36,115 nt of DNA from Christensenella sp. UBA3857 (GTDB lineage: Bacteria > Bacillota > Clostridia > Christensenellales > CAG-138): positions 1 to 36,115 of the forward strand of contig DGHD01000056.1 in assembly GCA_002392505.1 (NCBI GenBank), in the 5' to 3' direction. A program made the translations under genes and the position numbers. The notes beneath the pieces are model-generated. The model saw only the letters and a list, made by a program, of their open reading frames with translations. It ran no database searches and was not told the origin of the DNA. Below are positions 7,842 through 15,519 of the stretch, piece by piece. Position 1 is the first letter of the stretch. Each line of letters begins with the position of its first letter.

Positions 7842-7870
7842 ATTTTATCACCACAATGCCGCGGTTTCAA
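7842..7870 (-). promoter_or_regulatory. Promoter of rsmD-coaD-coiled-coil operon
   Basis: TTGAAA (7870..7865), a 17-base spacer and TAAAAT (7847..7842) lie on the minus strand. The -10 is 26 bases before the rsmD start. No convincing terminator separates this from the 5-formyl-THF cyclo-ligase gene upstream, so read-through is possible. Confidence 0.75.
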
Positions 7871-7902
7871 TAGTTATTTTTGTAAAATCCACAAAATATT
7901 GT

Positions 7903-8472
7903 TCAAATGACGATGGTTTCACCGGGCACGACCACAATATCTACCCTCTCGTCGGTCTCCTCCGTCGGCACATTATCTACGAGCTGGCAATCGAACCCGA
8001 CGGCGATCTTTAGGCAGTCCGTCCTTGCGAGCAGTCTGTCGTAATAGCCTCCGCCCTGACCTAATCTTCTCCCCTCCCGGTCGAAGCCTATCGCGGGGAG
8101 AAGGATCGCGCTGAGCCGATCTGCTGTGATCTCCTCCGCGGTTTCGGGGTCGGGCTCGCTGATGCCGTAAGCTCCGGGTCTGAAGCCGTTCTTCTCCGCC
8201 GGAACGAACAGCCTGAGCCCGCCGTTCTCTATGCAGAGGGGGAATACGACCTTCACTCCGCGCGCCTTGAGTATTTCGACGGTCGGAAGGATATCGAGCT
8301 CGTATTTCATGGGCATGTACGCAAGCACGTATTCTGCATTGACGAGCCCGCTGATCTCCATCAGCCTTCCTGCCGTACGCAGGGCGGCTTCTTCCCTTTC
8401 TGCGGGAGAAAGCGCACGCCTTGCCGCGCGGATCTTACTTCTCAATTCGGCTTTTCTTTCGGTAATATTCAT
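7903..8472 (-). CDS. 5-formyltetrahydrofolate cyclo-ligase
   Basis: The enzyme (189 residues) uses ATP to convert 5-formyl-THF, an inhibitory by-product of serine hydroxymethyltransferase, to 5,10-methenyl-THF. The N-terminal basic helix (KAELRSKIRAARRAL) and the signature GRRLGQGGGYYDR (about 135-146) are diagnostic; the latter binds nucleotide. Length is normal. It lies 3 bases after the upstream amidohydrolase gene and appears to be the last gene of the long uvrC operon. Its ribosome site is weak (AGAG), which fits translation coupled to the gene before it. Confidence 0.95.
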   Translation of the reverse strand: MNITERKAELRSKIRAARRALSPAEREEAALRTAGRLMEISGLVNAEYVLAYMPMKYELDILPTVEILKARGVKVVFPLCIENGGLRLFVPAEKNGFRPGAYGISEPDPETAEEITADRLSAILLPAIGFDREGRRLGQGGGYYDRLLARTDCLKIAVGFDCQLVDNVPTEETDERVDIVVVPGETIVI

Positions 8473-8475
8473 CGT

Positions 8476-9654
8476 TCAGATCTCTTTATGGCAGATCCTG
8501 CCGTTGATGATCGTCATGACGCAGCGCGTCTTAACCTCGAGAGGATCTCCGTTGAACACCGCGATATCCGCATCCTTGCCCGGTTCGATACTTCCTATCC
8601 TGTCGTCGAGACCGGTGATCTTCGCAGCGTTTATGGTGATCGACTTGAGCGCTTCATACTCGGGCAGTCCCTCACGGACGGCAAGCCCGGCGCAGATCGG
8701 CAGATACTGTTCCGGAATGACGGGATGATCCGTCATCATGGCGAATTCTATGCCGTTTTCGTAAAGCACTCTCGGCGCGGAATAGCTCTGGTTCCTGAGC
8801 TCTATCTTGCTCCTGTCGGAGAGCAGCGGCCCGATTATGACGCCGGCGCCGGTATCCTCGATACCTTTCTTCAGAAGCTCGGGAATCATGTAGCCCTCGG
8901 TACAGTGATCGAGCGTCACCCTGATATTGAACTCCCTGGCTATCCTCAGCGCGGTAAGGATATCGTCGGCGCGGTGGGCGTGGATCTTGAGCGGGAGCTC
9001 ACGCCTTATTACGGGGAGCATCGCCTCCATAGCGAGATCCCTTTCGGGCTTCTTCGATTCGTCATCGCCTGCAAGACGGAGCTTTTTTTCATACTCCGTT
9101 GCCTTTGTGAGCGTGGTGCGGAGCGTCGCGGCGATCTGCATACGGGTAAAAATGGTCTTCCGACTCTCGTAAACGCGTTTCGGGTTCTCGCCGAATGCCG
9201 CCTTCATTCCCACGGGGAACCTTAACAGCATATCCTCTACGTCCCTGCCGTTCGTCTTTACGGCGGCGAACTGACCGCCGACCACGTTAGCGCTTCCCGG
9301 TCCCGTAACGCAGGTGGTAACGCCGCCCCTCATTGCCTCTTCAAAGCATTTGTCGAAGGGATTTATAGCGTCGATGGCGCGGACCTCGGGAGTGGAGGGG
9401 CTCGACATCTCGTTGCCGTCGTCGCCCTCGAAGCCCATTCCGTCCTCGAACATGCCGATATGGCAGTGCGCATCGATTATTCCGGGAATAACGGTAAGCC
9501 CGGAAAGCTCGATCACCTCGGCGTCCTCGGCGACGTGTACCTTCCCGACAGATACGATCTTCCCGTTCTCCACGGCAATATCGCCGACGTAACACCTGCC
9601 GTTGGGATCGTTTTCATTCATTGTGAACAGCTTTGCATTCTTGAGTACCAGCAT
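8476..9654 (-). CDS. Amidohydrolase, imidazolonepropionase-like subfamily
   Basis: This 392-residue metal-dependent hydrolase has the amidohydrolase TIM-barrel fold. After an N-terminal beta-sandwich, the metal-binding HxH appears as DAHCH (H63, H65). Further candidate ligands lie in the HAHRADD, DHCTEG and TDHP segments. A C-terminal GSIEPGKDADIAVFNGDPLE closes the composite domain. Homologues are common in Clostridia near housekeeping genes, but the substrate is unknown; dipeptidase-like or imidazolonepropionase-like activity is possible. It sits 12 bases after the birA-nnrD fusion and 3 bases before the cyclo-ligase, which suggests co-translation. Confidence 0.9.
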   Translation of the reverse strand: MLVLKNAKLFTMNENDPNGRCYVGDIAVENGKIVSVGKVHVAEDAEVIELSGLTVIPGIIDAHCHIGMFEDGMGFEGDDGNEMSSPSTPEVRAIDAINPFDKCFEEAMRGGVTTCVTGPGSANVVGGQFAAVKTNGRDVEDMLLRFPVGMKAAFGENPKRVYESRKTIFTRMQIAATLRTTLTKATEYEKKLRLAGDDESKKPERDLAMEAMLPVIRRELPLKIHAHRADDILTALRIAREFNIRVTLDHCTEGYMIPELLKKGIEDTGAGVIIGPLLSDRSKIELRNQSYSAPRVLYENGIEFAMMTDHPVIPEQYLPICAGLAVREGLPEYEALKSITINAAKITGLDDRIGSIEPGKDADIAVFNGDPLEVKTRCVMTIINGRICHKEI

Positions 9655-9666
9655 GATCTGTCTCCT

Positions 9667-11250
9667 TTATTTGATTTCGGAACCGATTATTTCGGTTATA
9701 TCGCTTGCGGTAATGAACCGTGTGTGCAGGATATCGAGCGCCTTTTCCGCAGAGCTTCCGAGCAGGAACGCACCGATCGCCGCAGCGTCCGCCGGAGCGG
9801 CACCCTGGGCAAGCATGCCCGTTATCAGTCCTGCGAGAACGTCCCCGCTGCCGCCTTTTGCCAATCCGGTATTCCCGCTGTCGTTATAGCGAAGCGGCAT
9901 GCCCGGAGAAGCTATCACGCTCGACGCGGATTTCAAAAGCAGAGTGCAGCCGTATTCTTCCGAGAAGTCCCTCGCGGTCACGGTCATATCCTTAACGATA
10001 TCCTCCGTCCTTTTACCGCAAAGACGGCTCATTTCAGCGGGATGCGGCGTAAGTATCGCCTTCGGATGCAAAAGCTTCATGAGCTCTCGATCGGCGGCAA
10101 GGGTGTTGATCGCATCCGCGTCGATAACGCAGGGTTTCTTTGAAACGAGCACCTTCTCGAGGAGGGTCTTCGTGCGGTCGTTAACGCCCATTCCGCAGCC
10201 TATTAGAAGCGCGTCCGCCCATTCTATCAGCTCGTCCGCACGCATATCGCCGCACAGGAGCATGGCTTCAGGTACGGAAGCGAACGACGCCCTCAGGCTC
10301 TCCGGGATCAGCGCCTTTGTCAGCCCCGCGCCCGAACGAACGCATGCCTTCGTGCTCATGATCCCGGCGCCGGGCATATCCTCGGAACCGACTATCAGAC
10401 CGGCTCTTCCGAAGCTTCCCTTATTCGCCTTGGACGGTCTTTTGGGAAGGAGCTTTTTAACGAGCCTCTCGTCCATCGTGACCTGGTTTCGGATCGAAAC
10501 GTCCGCGGCATAGACCACGTCGGATACCCCATCCTCATACTTTACGACAAGCTGTCCGTTTGGCGCGAGCTTGTCGCCGAAGCCGTAACGGACAGAGTTT
10601 CCGTCATCAACGGAAACGTGTCTGCCGACCGATATGCAATCTTTCGCATATGCCTTGAGGAAGGCTTCGGTGTCGCTCATCATGAGCTTGTACTGCGCGT
10701 CATACTCCTTGAGGATCTCCCCGACAGCATCGAGTACGCCGACGTGTTTACCGCAGTTGATAAATATGCTCGTCGCGGGCTGTAAAAGATCCCGCGGCAT
10801 CTTCTTTGCATTAAGGTTGACGCCTATCCCGATTATGGCGAATTTCTTTCTGTCAAGCGTGACCGCCTCCGAAAGGATGCCGCAGACCTTCTCCATCCTG
10901 TCGGCGACGAGGATGTCGTTGGGCCATTTGATTACGAGCTCGACCTTATGCGACGTGAGCTTAGTAAGCGCGTTCCTGACAGCTACCGCGGCGACCAGGT
11001 TGAGTATGGGCAGCTTGTCCATACTCAGCTTGGTAATCTGAACGATGCTCATCATCACGGCGTCTTCCGTATTCAGCCATACCCTGTCTTTTCTGCCGCG
11101 TCCGGCCGTCTGCTCGCCGGCAACGTGGACGCTCTTGTCTGCGCCGATACCCACCATGTTTATCATCCTTCGCGCGACGGCGTTGGTCGAATCGACAGAA
11201 TCGTAAGTATAGATCGTAAACGGGAAGTTGAAATATCTGTTGTTTTCCAT
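9667..11250 (-). CDS. Fusion: biotin protein ligase (BirA) + ADP/ATP-dependent NAD(P)HX dehydratase (NnrD)
   Basis: A single 527-residue reading frame holds two enzymes. Residues about 12-255 are a biotin protein ligase without a DNA-binding domain: STN at 21-23, GRGR at 50-53, KWPND at 108-112, KVCGILSE at 121-128, GIGVNLN at 141-147, and a C-terminal SH3-like part. Residues about 262-527 are a carbohydrate-kinase-like NAD(P)HX dehydratase: GRAGLIVGS at 281-289, a DADAIN stretch at 377-382, TPHPAEMSRL at 401-410, and NDSGNTGLAKGGSGDVLAG at 456-474 with the catalytic Asp at about 470. The usual fusion partner of NnrD, the NnrE epimerase, is absent. Its ATG overlaps the recX stop by one base. 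Both domains keep their key residues, so both are probably active. Confidence 0.93.
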   Translation of the reverse strand: MENNRYFNFPFTIYTYDSVDSTNAVARRMINMVGIGADKSVHVAGEQTAGRGRKDRVWLNTEDAVMMSIVQITKLSMDKLPILNLVAAVAVRNALTKLTSHKVELVIKWPNDILVADRMEKVCGILSEAVTLDRKKFAIIGIGVNLNAKKMPRDLLQPATSIFINCGKHVGVLDAVGEILKEYDAQYKLMMSDTEAFLKAYAKDCISVGRHVSVDDGNSVRYGFGDKLAPNGQLVVKYEDGVSDVVYAADVSIRNQVTMDERLVKKLLPKRPSKANKGSFGRAGLIVGSEDMPGAGIMSTKACVRSGAGLTKALIPESLRASFASVPEAMLLCGDMRADELIEWADALLIGCGMGVNDRTKTLLEKVLVSKKPCVIDADAINTLAADRELMKLLHPKAILTPHPAEMSRLCGKRTEDIVKDMTVTARDFSEEYGCTLLLKSASSVIASPGMPLRYNDSGNTGLAKGGSGDVLAGLITGMLAQGAAPADAAAIGAFLLGSSAEKALDILHTRFITASDITEIIGSEIK

Positions 11251-11726
11251 TATTCATCCGCCTCGTTCATTGCTGCGATTATGGTCTCATGAGAGTAGCC
11301 GCGCGTTTGAAGCCTCGAATAGATAAGCCTGCGCCTCTTTTCCTCATCCTCAATACCCTCAAACTGCCTCGCGAATTTTTTAACTACCGCGACGGCGTTT
11401 TCGAATTCCGTACCCGGCTCGACCTCATCGAGCGCCGCCGAAATGATCTCTTCGGGAACGTGATGCGCGCGGAGCTGCTCGCGCAGCCTGAACCGGCTGA
11501 CTGGTTTCGTGCTTAGCCGGGACTCTATGAAATCGCGCGCATACTTCTCATCGTCGAGAAGACCCGCCTCCTTCAGGCGTTCGGTCGTCTGCATGATCTC
11601 GCCTTCGGAATAAGATCCCTCGTCAAGCTTGAGCTCGACTTCGCGCACAGTCCTCGCCTTCGGCGAAAGATAGGAAAGCGCCGCGTCGTATGCGGATGGA
11701 CATGTTGTTTTGTTCTTGCGTGCCAT
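11250..11726 (-). CDS. recX: Regulatory protein RecX
   Basis: RecX (158 residues) binds RecA filaments and modulates their activity. The protein is almost wholly helical with the repeated three-helix pattern of the family: a first repeat with YLSPKARTVREVELKL, then LKEAGLLDDEKYARDFIESRL, SRFRLREQLRAHHVPEE and a C-terminal RRLIYSRLQTRGYSHETI. Length matches short RecX proteins. GTGAGG precedes the ATG. It overlaps birA-nnrD by one base (TAATG), so the two are translationally coupled. No recA is in the window. Confidence 0.93.
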   Translation of the reverse strand: MARKNKTTCPSAYDAALSYLSPKARTVREVELKLDEGSYSEGEIMQTTERLKEAGLLDDEKYARDFIESRLSTKPVSRFRLREQLRAHHVPEEIISAALDEVEPGTEFENAVAVVKKFARQFEGIEDEEKRRRLIYSRLQTRGYSHETIIAAMNEADE

Positions 11727-11761
11727 AAGCGCCTCACTGCATTTTTCTTATACTGATTTTA

Positions 11762-13069
11762 TCATAGTCCGACGTTTTTTTCCATACCCATTTTGGAAGC
11801 GGAGCGCACCGTGCCGAGCGCAAGCAGCATCCTGAAGCCGCCGCCCAAAAGCAGCCCGAGGGCGTATCCTCTCATACCGAGCACGGGAGCAAGCAGCAAT
11901 ACGGCGGCAAGCCTCATCGCTTCCCCCGAAACGGCGATTGCAAGCACGGACTTCTGCTTCAAAAGACCGTTCAGGACCGCCGTGCATACAGCGTTCAGTT
12001 CGGCAGTGACCGCCCTCAGTACGAGCAGGACGAGCACCGTCCCGTCAAACGGTCTGCCGAGCAGCCCGCCCGATATCTTACCGGAAAAAGCGATCATCAA
12101 AGCCGCGCAGCTCACGCCGACTGCGAATGCGGCAAAAAGCGCCTTTTTTATCAGTTTTGACGGGCTATTACCGCAGGAATTGATTTCCGCTGCTTCCGGC
12201 AGCACAACGGCGGAAAGCGCTCCGATGAACGACATCGGAAGAAAAGTAAAGGGGACCGCGATCGTGTTTATCACGCCGATCTCCGCAAGCGCCGCACCGT
12301 AATCCAAGCCGAATCTCATAAGCGCGCCGGGAAGCATTAGCGAGCCTACCGCTTCGAACAGCTCCGACGAAAGCGAAGTCAGCGCCGCGGGAAAAGCGAC
12401 CCGAACGACGTCCCTTGCGTTTCCCCGGCATTTTGCTCCGTTCCTTTTTCCGTACAGTTTTATAAACGATCGCGATAGCACGCCTATGCTCACGAATTCG
12501 CTTCCCGCCATACCGAGCATGATAAGGAATACCGTGCCGGAGTCCGTCCCGTCGCCGAGTTTTTCGATCAGGAGCAGAACAAGAACAAACCTTACCGACT
12601 GCTCGCACAGCTCGGAAAGCGCGCACTGCTTTACGTGCTTCCTGCCGAAGTGGATCGATTTGAGCATGTTCTCGACTCCGGTCATCAAAATGCAGACGAG
12701 CATGAGTATGAGCGCCGGGAATGCGGATCGGTTTCCGAGCGCCGCGGCGCATACGCTTTTTGACAGAGCCGTCAGCGGAGCAGCAAGTATCAGCCACAGT
12801 ATGAAAAAAATACCGAGCGCCGATTTAAGCAGTCCCTTTACCTCGCCGGGCGGTGTCCTTGCTGCGAGGCTCGTCACGGCGACGTTTAATCCCGAAATGC
12901 TGAACGATGTCACTATACCGTATATCTGCATCATGAGTGAATTGAGACCCAATGCGGACGCAGGAGCGCATTTTCCGAGCGCGATCCGGTAGGCGAACGC
13001 CATTGTCTGCAGCGCGGCGTTCGATAAAAAAAGCATCATCACTCTGTATGCGGCGGTTTCCCTTTTCAT
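11762..13069 (-). CDS. Polysaccharide/lipid flippase of the MOP (SpoVB/MATE-like) superfamily
   Basis: This 435-residue membrane protein has about 12 hydrophobic segments and the layout of oligosaccharide flippases (MurJ/SpoVB/Wzx). An N-terminal transmembrane pair is followed by GLNSLMMQIYGIV, and a middle segment reads FPAALTSLSSELFEAVGSLMLPGAL. SpoVB-type proteins move lipid-linked glycans across the membrane for peptidoglycan or spore cortex synthesis; substrate here is not known. It is shorter than typical SpoVB (about 520 residues). A ribosome site AAAGGAT lies 17 bases from the ATG, which is further than usual. It follows the Ntn-hydrolase gene by 45 bases. Confidence 0.85.
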   Translation of the reverse strand: MKRETAAYRVMMLFLSNAALQTMAFAYRIALGKCAPASALGLNSLMMQIYGIVTSFSISGLNVAVTSLAARTPPGEVKGLLKSALGIFFILWLILAAPLTALSKSVCAAALGNRSAFPALILMLVCILMTGVENMLKSIHFGRKHVKQCALSELCEQSVRFVLVLLLIEKLGDGTDSGTVFLIMLGMAGSEFVSIGVLSRSFIKLYGKRNGAKCRGNARDVVRVAFPAALTSLSSELFEAVGSLMLPGALMRFGLDYGAALAEIGVINTIAVPFTFLPMSFIGALSAVVLPEAAEINSCGNSPSKLIKKALFAAFAVGVSCAALMIAFSGKISGGLLGRPFDGTVLVLLVLRAVTAELNAVCTAVLNGLLKQKSVLAIAVSGEAMRLAAVLLLAPVLGMRGYALGLLLGGGFRMLLALGTVRSASKMGMEKNVGL

Positions 13070-13114
13070 ACAGAATGATAATGCTCGATCCTTTATATTT
13101 ATTCTGCCCTGCGT

Positions 13115-13792
13115 TTATTTGCCCGCGGGCTTATACAGCTTGTGCTTATGCCAGAAGGCGTCGTCCTTAGTAAGAACAAGTACATCGATATCGCCGCCGC
13201 AGGTCTTGGGCTTCATTTCAAAGCGCTGGAGCTTGATCGTAACGTCCACGAGGAACTCCGCGAAATCGACCGCGTCCTTTAGCGGCATGAGATCGTGGTT
13301 CACCGGAGTTGGCGGCTGGGAATTGAGCAGCTTTGTTATCGCCTGCTGTTCACCGCTCCAGGAGGAGCCGTAACGGATCCGCCCGTTATCCATGTTTATC
13401 CTTTTGAGTTCCTTCGCGACGTCGTAAACGAAGGGCTCCTCTTCCTCATACCCGCACACGAAGAAGTGCACCGCGGGGAAGAACCGGAACGCATACGCCT
13501 GGAGCTTCTTCGCAACGTCGGTCACGGAATCGTTTTCCCTTACCTCTTCGATCTCGAAGATCCTTAAGAAATCGGAGACGGTTTTGTTCTCAAGTATAGC
13601 AAGACCGCAATAGCTTATACCGACGCGCACCTTGCTCAAAAGGAACACCTTCTGGGCGTTGTCCGAAATGGAGAACATGCCCTGCTGCTGAGTCTTGCCG
13701 TCATTGGTTTTGAACATTATGTTGCCGGTCATGCGGCTGTCGGCAGCGAGTACGATCCCCTCCGGAACGTAAACGGAACACATTATGGACAT
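13115..13792 (-). CDS. Proteasome-fold (Ntn hydrolase) protein, unknown role, predicted Ser nucleophile
   Basis: This 225-residue protein resembles proteasome beta/HslV/Anbu subunits. Placing Ser2 at proteasome Thr1 puts EGIVLAADSR in register, so Asp18 and Arg20 match D17 and R19. Lys48 in AQKVFLLS matches K33 after an insertion of about 14 residues. VHFFVCGY, YGSSWSG (the S129 region) and GGDIDVLVLTKDD match the later strands. The D166 position is not conserved (near Pro195). After Met removal the N-terminal nucleophile would be Ser rather than Thr. GGAGG lies 8 bases before the ATG at 13792, while the second ATG (13783) would be too far, so the start is firm. It follows the ROK kinase by 16 bases. 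Substrate is unknown; no ATPase partner is nearby. Confidence 0.8.
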   Translation of the reverse strand: MSIMCSVYVPEGIVLAADSRMTGNIMFKTNDGKTQQQGMFSISDNAQKVFLLSKVRVGISYCGLAILENKTVSDFLRIFEIEEVRENDSVTDVAKKLQAYAFRFFPAVHFFVCGYEEEEPFVYDVAKELKRINMDNGRIRYGSSWSGEQQAITKLLNSQPPTPVNHDLMPLKDAVDFAEFLVDVTIKLQRFEMKPKTCGGDIDVLVLTKDDAFWHKHKLYKPAGK

Positions 13793-13808
13793 TTCGTTAC
13801 CCTCCGGA

Positions 13809-14714
13809 TCAGATGACCGAGCCTATCACGCCCGCGTCGTTTCCCGCCGCCGCTTTCACTATGCTGCCGCAGGAGCCGAAGAAGCATTTCCCGGGCACCT
13901 TTCTGCGCAGCGGATCGAGCAGGAAATCGCCCGCCTCGGAAACGCCGCCGCCAAGCGCGATAACCTCGGGATCGAACACGTTTACGAACGATGCGATCGC
14001 ATCGGCAAGCGAGTCGACGTATTCCTCAAACAGCCTGGAGGCGAATTTATCGCCCGCCTTTGCACAGTCGATAAGCAGCTTTGCGTCAGCCTTTTCGCCT
14101 GCCGCCGCCTTCTGTGCTATCATGCCCCTGCCCTCGTCAACGGCTATTTCGGCAAGCCGTTTAAGCGCAGTTGCGGAGCAAAGCGTTTCGATGCAGCCAT
14201 GGTGTCCGCAGCCGCATTTGATACCGCCGCGGTCGATCATGGCGTGCCCGAGCTCGGTGCCCCTGTTGAGACCGCCGTGAAATACCGCACCGTTTAAGAT
14301 CAGACATCCGCCGACTCCCGTTCCGAGGGTGATCAGCAATCCGGTATTCACTCCTTTAAGCGACCCGATCGCAAGCTCGGCGTCGCCCGCGGCGTCCGCG
14401 TCGTTCTTTACGACGACGCGGTCAGCCTTAACGGAGGCCTCGATTATGCGTTTTACGGGAATGTTGCGAAGCCCGATATTCCACGCGTCGAGTATCCCGC
14501 CGTCGCTGCTGACGGAACCCGGAACAGTAACGCCGATGGTTCCGATGGGCTCGCCGTCAGCAAGCTTGGCGGCCATCTTGGCTATACCGCCGAACAGCTT
14601 TTCGGAATCACCGAAGGGAGTCTTCATGGACATCTTTTTGACGATCCTGTACTCATCGTCGACGACGCCTGCCTTAACAGCCGTTCCGCCGATATCAATC
14701 CCTAATGACAGCAT
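13809..14714 (-). CDS. ROK family sugar kinase, probable glucokinase
   Basis: This 301-residue protein is a ROK kinase. The phosphate-binding DIGGT is at 7-11, and the catalytic base Asp105 lies in KNDADAA. TLGTGVGGCLI binds ATP. H157 with C167, C169 and C174 (CGCGHHGCIE) forms the ROK zinc site. No helix-turn-helix domain is present, so it is an enzyme rather than a NagC-type repressor. Clostridial relatives phosphorylate glucose, but other hexoses are possible. AAGGAGG overlapping the HAD gene's end precedes the ATG, and the intergenic gap is only 4 bases. Confidence 0.93.
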   Translation of the reverse strand: MLSLGIDIGGTAVKAGVVDDEYRIVKKMSMKTPFGDSEKLFGGIAKMAAKLADGEPIGTIGVTVPGSVSSDGGILDAWNIGLRNIPVKRIIEASVKADRVVVKNDADAAGDAELAIGSLKGVNTGLLITLGTGVGGCLILNGAVFHGGLNRGTELGHAMIDRGGIKCGCGHHGCIETLCSATALKRLAEIAVDEGRGMIAQKAAAGEKADAKLLIDCAKAGDKFASRLFEEYVDSLADAIASFVNVFDPEVIALGGGVSEAGDFLLDPLRRKVPGKCFFGSCGSIVKAAAGNDAGVIGSVI

Positions 14715-14718
14715 TTGT

Positions 14719-15519
14719 TTATGCCTCCTTAAGCAAATAATTTTCGATCAAATACGCAACGCCGTCTTCACGGCAGGACGGAACGATGAGCTTCGCGGCG
14801 CGCTTTACCTCCTCATTCCCGTCCTCAACACAGCAGCCGAGGCCCGCCCACTCGATCATCTCGATATCGAGCGTATTGTCTCCGACTGCGGCGACCTCGC
14901 CTCTTTCTACGCCTATGTGATCCGCGATCATCTTGAGCGCGGTGCCCTTATTGGCTCCGATCTTATTAAATTCGATGAAGCCGGGGGACGATGCGGATAC
15001 CGCCGCCTTCCCGTAAAGCTTCTCCCTGAAAAACGGCAGCAGATCCGGAACGCGCTCGGGCTCCGTGATAATGAGCACCTTCGGCACGTTGTCCCAATGC
15101 ATCCTGCGGATATTCGGCTCTATCCTTGCGGGCAGATCGAGCGCCTGCGAATACAGCGTGCCGTACGTATGCTCATGCTCGTAAACGATCTCGTCGCCCT
15201 GATAGAGGTGTACGTGGAGTCCCATACCTTCCGCAAGATCGAGTATCTCGACGACGGTTTCGCTTTCGAGCTTGGTTACGAAAAACGGCTTGCCCGTGGC
15301 GCCGAAGTTTATCATTGCACCGCCGTAATTGATGATGAGCCCATCGATACCGAGCTCGCGCCTTACCGTATCGGAGCCGTGAAAGCCCCTTCCGGTCGCA
15401 AGCGTGACGTAAATTCCCGCCTCCTGCGCCGCCTTTACCGCGCGCTTATTGCGCTCCGAAATAACGCCCCGGCGCGGGAGTATCGTATCGTCTATATCCA
15501 TTGCGAGGAGCTTATACAT
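14719..15519 (-). CDS. Cof-type HAD-IIB family phosphatase
   Basis: This 266-residue haloacid-dehalogenase phosphatase starts MYKLLAMDIDDTIL, with the DxDxT nucleophile motif at 8-12. The second motif TLATGRG and the C-terminal GDNTLDIEMIEWAG Mg-binding loop are present, and the size fits a C2-capped Cof hydrolase. Such enzymes dephosphorylate sugar phosphates, nucleotides or flavins; the substrate cannot be read from sequence. The ATG at 15519 is chosen over longer reading because AGGAG precedes it at good spacing. It overlaps the end of uvrC by 8 bases. Confidence 0.92.
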   Translation of the reverse strand: MYKLLAMDIDDTILPRRGVISERNKRAVKAAQEAGIYVTLATGRGFHGSDTVRRELGIDGLIINYGGAMINFGATGKPFFVTKLESETVVEILDLAEGMGLHVHLYQGDEIVYEHEHTYGTLYSQALDLPARIEPNIRRMHWDNVPKVLIITEPERVPDLLPFFREKLYGKAAVSASSPGFIEFNKIGANKGTALKMIADHIGVERGEVAAVGDNTLDIEMIEWAGLGCCVEDGNEEVKRAAKLIVPSCREDGVAYLIENYLLKEA

